Below are positions 22,078 to 23,321 of a DNA stretch of 23,321 bases, in pieces. Every line of letters begins with the position of its first letter. Within the stretch, counting starts at the first letter, position 1. Source of the DNA: Candidatus Uhrbacteria bacterium (lineage in GTDB: Bacteria; Patescibacteriota; Patescibacteriia; UBA9934; GWF2-40-263); NCBI GenBank assembly GCA_018700535.1, contig JABITQ010000044.1, positions 1-23,321 of the forward strand, in the 5' to 3' direction. The translations under genes were made by a program, and so were the position numbers. The notes under the pieces are model-generated. The model ran no database searches, was not told the DNA's origin, and saw nothing but the letters and a program-made list of their open reading frames with translations.

Positions 22078-23202
22078 TTAGTGCTTTAATGAACGATAAA
22101 CTCCTTCTATTTTTTGTGTAACCAACCCCCACGAAAACGATTCTTTCACAATTTCCTGCCCAGCTTCACCAGCCTGATCAAGTCCTTCTGGAACTGTCAG
22201 GAGCTCTTTCAGACGCTCAAAAAGGTCTGCTACATTTTTGTTTTGAAAAGTAAATCCCGTGTGGTGGATAACTTCGATATTCTCCGGAATATCAGAGGCA
22301 AGTACAGGTGTTCCATAGCTCATCGCCTCCAATACCACCACCGGAAGCCCCTCAGCCTCTGATGCATGAACAAACAATCTTGCGTGAGCAAATAACTGCT
22401 TAAGCGCATCACCCGACTGAAACCCAAGAAACAAAATCCGCTTGCTCCCTCGAGCCAAACGTCGCAAATGCGATTCGTAGTCAGATCCATATCCAGACGC
22501 ACCCACAATGACAAGATGCATATCTTTCACAAGTTCTGGCGCCATCTCTTCAAGACGCATAAACACCTCGATCAAATACCACTGCCCCTTGTGCGGCTCA
22601 AGCCGACTTACGCTAAGCAAGTATTGCTTTGGAACAAGACCAAACGCTTCAATCTCATTTACAGCTTCGACCACCTGCGGTTCAGCACCATTTGGAATAT
22701 AGACAATTTGCTTGTGCAACCTCTCACGCGCATACACCTGAATAAAGTGACTCACAGCAATCGTCGCATGCGGAAACCAACAAGCTGACCACTCACCAAA
22801 CAACAAGTACACACGAGCCACACGCCCCCACTTCGCATGAAACCGATCCTGCGAATGAAACGTCACGACCACACGAGCTTTCCGCTTCAACAATCGAGGG
22901 ATCCACGCAAAAGGCGCAGAGCCAACACCATGGTAATGAATAATATCGTACGGACGCACAAGCGCATCAAGCGTAGACAAAAACGTATGCAAAACAGTTT
23001 CTATATTCTTCTTGTACAAAGTCCACACGTACCGAATCTCCACCTCAGGATCCGATACTCCTCCATAACGAGACCGTGCATATAAAGTCACCACATGCCC
23101 AGACCTCGCCAACCTCCGAGCCACCTGAGTCACATGCTGCTCAACCCCACCCCCACGCGCACCAACATCAAACCCTTTTTGCCCAATCATAGCTATGCGC
23201 AT
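22078..23202 (-). CDS. GT4-family glycosyltransferase
   Basis: Encodes 374 residues from the ATG at 23202 (MRIAMIGQKG). A longer frame to 23262 reads through the promoter and has an unlikely Cys-rich start. The protein has the GT-B fold. The N-terminal domain carries the Gly-rich acceptor-side loop GARGGGVEQHV, and IIHYHGVGS lies in its middle. A hinge at LLSVSRLEPHKGQWYLIE follows, then the nucleotide-sugar-binding C-terminal domain with the EX7E motif (E284 and E292 in EAEGLPVVVLEA). Such enzymes build surface polysaccharide, glycolipid or protein glycans in the cytosol or at the inner membrane face; donor and acceptor cannot be told from the sequence. First gene of the operon with the ATPase. 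Confidence 0.92.
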   Translation of the reverse strand: MRIAMIGQKGFDVGARGGGVEQHVTQVARRLARSGHVVTLYARSRYGGVSDPEVEIRYVWTLYKKNIETVLHTFLSTLDALVRPYDIIHYHGVGSAPFAWIPRLLKRKARVVVTFHSQDRFHAKWGRVARVYLLFGEWSACWFPHATIAVSHFIQVYARERLHKQIVYIPNGAEPQVVEAVNEIEAFGLVPKQYLLSVSRLEPHKGQWYLIEVFMRLEEMAPELVKDMHLVIVGASGYGSDYESHLRRLARGSKRILFLGFQSGDALKQLFAHARLFVHASEAEGLPVVVLEAMSYGTPVLASDIPENIEVIHHTGFTFQNKNVADLFERLKELLTVPEGLDQAGEAGQEIVKESFSWGLVTQKIEGVYRSLKH

Positions 23203-23210
23203 ATAACAAT

Positions 23211-23216
23211 ATTTTA
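23211..23216 (-). promoter_or_regulatory. -10 box of glycosyltransferase operon
   Basis: TAAAAT ends 8 nt before the ATG at 23202, the same spacing as at murD. There is no good -35 box and no ribosome-binding site. A leaderless mRNA is implied. Confidence 0.5.
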
Positions 23217-23264
23217 CAGGATAACAGCCCACACCGCACGGAAAACAATTCACACCCCACACAC

Positions 23265-23293
23265 TTGCACCAAACCCACATTATTGCTATATT
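23265..23293 (+). promoter_or_regulatory. Candidate promoter reading out of the right edge
   Basis: TTGCAC (23265-23270), 17-nt spacer, TATATT (23288-23293). The -10 box matches 5 of 6 and the -35 box 3 of 6. It would drive a gene beyond the window, divergent from the glycosyltransferase. Confidence 0.35.
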
Positions 23294-23321
23294 CCCCCCG
23301 TTCACAAGCACGCATCTCCAC

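Noticed and set aside
23203..23262. 20-residue Cys-rich N-terminal extension of the glycosyltransferase
   Set aside because: It reads through the TAAAAT box, and MRIAMIG is the normal beginning of a GT4 enzyme.
1..23321. Alternative genetic code (UGA as Gly), as in some Patescibacteria
   Set aside because: UGA ends several genes at sensible places (ATGA overlaps at 9112, 12333 and 19437) and no conserved Gly requires it.
1..23321. Phage, insertion sequence, toxin-antitoxin or defence genes
   Set aside because: No integrase, transposase, nuclease-toxin pair or terminal inverted repeats were seen. The small genes at 13688-14808 lack toxin or antitoxin signatures and each has its own terminator.

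Overview
The window looks like a chromosomal segment of a Candidate Phyla Radiation (Patescibacteria, probably Parcubacteria-like) bacterium. This is an inference. It rests on compact minus-strand operons with 1-4 nt gene overlaps, a stripped-down set of cell-wall and division genes, a Mur ligase lacking its N-terminal domain, a translin/TRAX-type gene, and a very large repetitive secreted protein. UGA is used as a stop (several ATGA overlaps), so the genetic code is standard. No tRNA, rRNA, CRISPR array or insertion sequence was seen. All genes but one are on the minus strand, so the text below reads from right to left.

Region A (23202-16511): a GT4 glycosyltransferase, a P2-type cation-pumping ATPase, a TRAX/translin-like protein whose start overlaps the ATPase stop, an unrecognised 219-residue protein, murD with its own extended -10 promoter, and a short unknown ORF. 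The region ends in a strong bidirectional terminator.

Region B (16372-13660): an island of four independently transcribed genes. These encode one secreted Gly/Asp-rich protein and three small helical proteins, two of which are paralogues. Each gene has a TTGACA promoter, a Shine-Dalgarno sequence and its own intrinsic terminator. The two paralogues also share a stem-loop placed at the predicted 5' end of the mRNA. A fifth gene of the same design sits at 7442-6990.

Region C (13616-10447): murE-like ligase, PH-domain membrane protein, FtsB/DivIC-like protein and a membrane-anchored PrsA/SurA-like foldase, all overlapping in one operon. A lone plus-strand gene (10009-10380) with its own terminator follows.

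Region D (9906-7517): RlpA-like double-psi beta-barrel protein, ftsE and ftsX in one operon, pointing to septal peptidoglycan remodelling.

Region E (6813-1): one uninterrupted minus-strand reading frame of 2271 codons that runs off the left edge. It encodes a signal peptide, two Gly-rich blocks and at least 14 tandem domains of about 110 residues, each with an Asp-rich loop resembling a calcium-binding loop. Eight of the 14 carry a pair of cysteines that is either wholly present or wholly absent.

Two kinds of gene start coexist. Envelope and housekeeping genes (rlpA-like, murE-like, murD, glycosyltransferase) have a TAAAAT or TAGAAT box only 8-12 nt before the ATG and no Shine-Dalgarno, implying leaderless or nearly leaderless mRNAs. 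The small accessory genes have a full TTGACA -35 box and mostly an AGGAGG ribosome-binding site.
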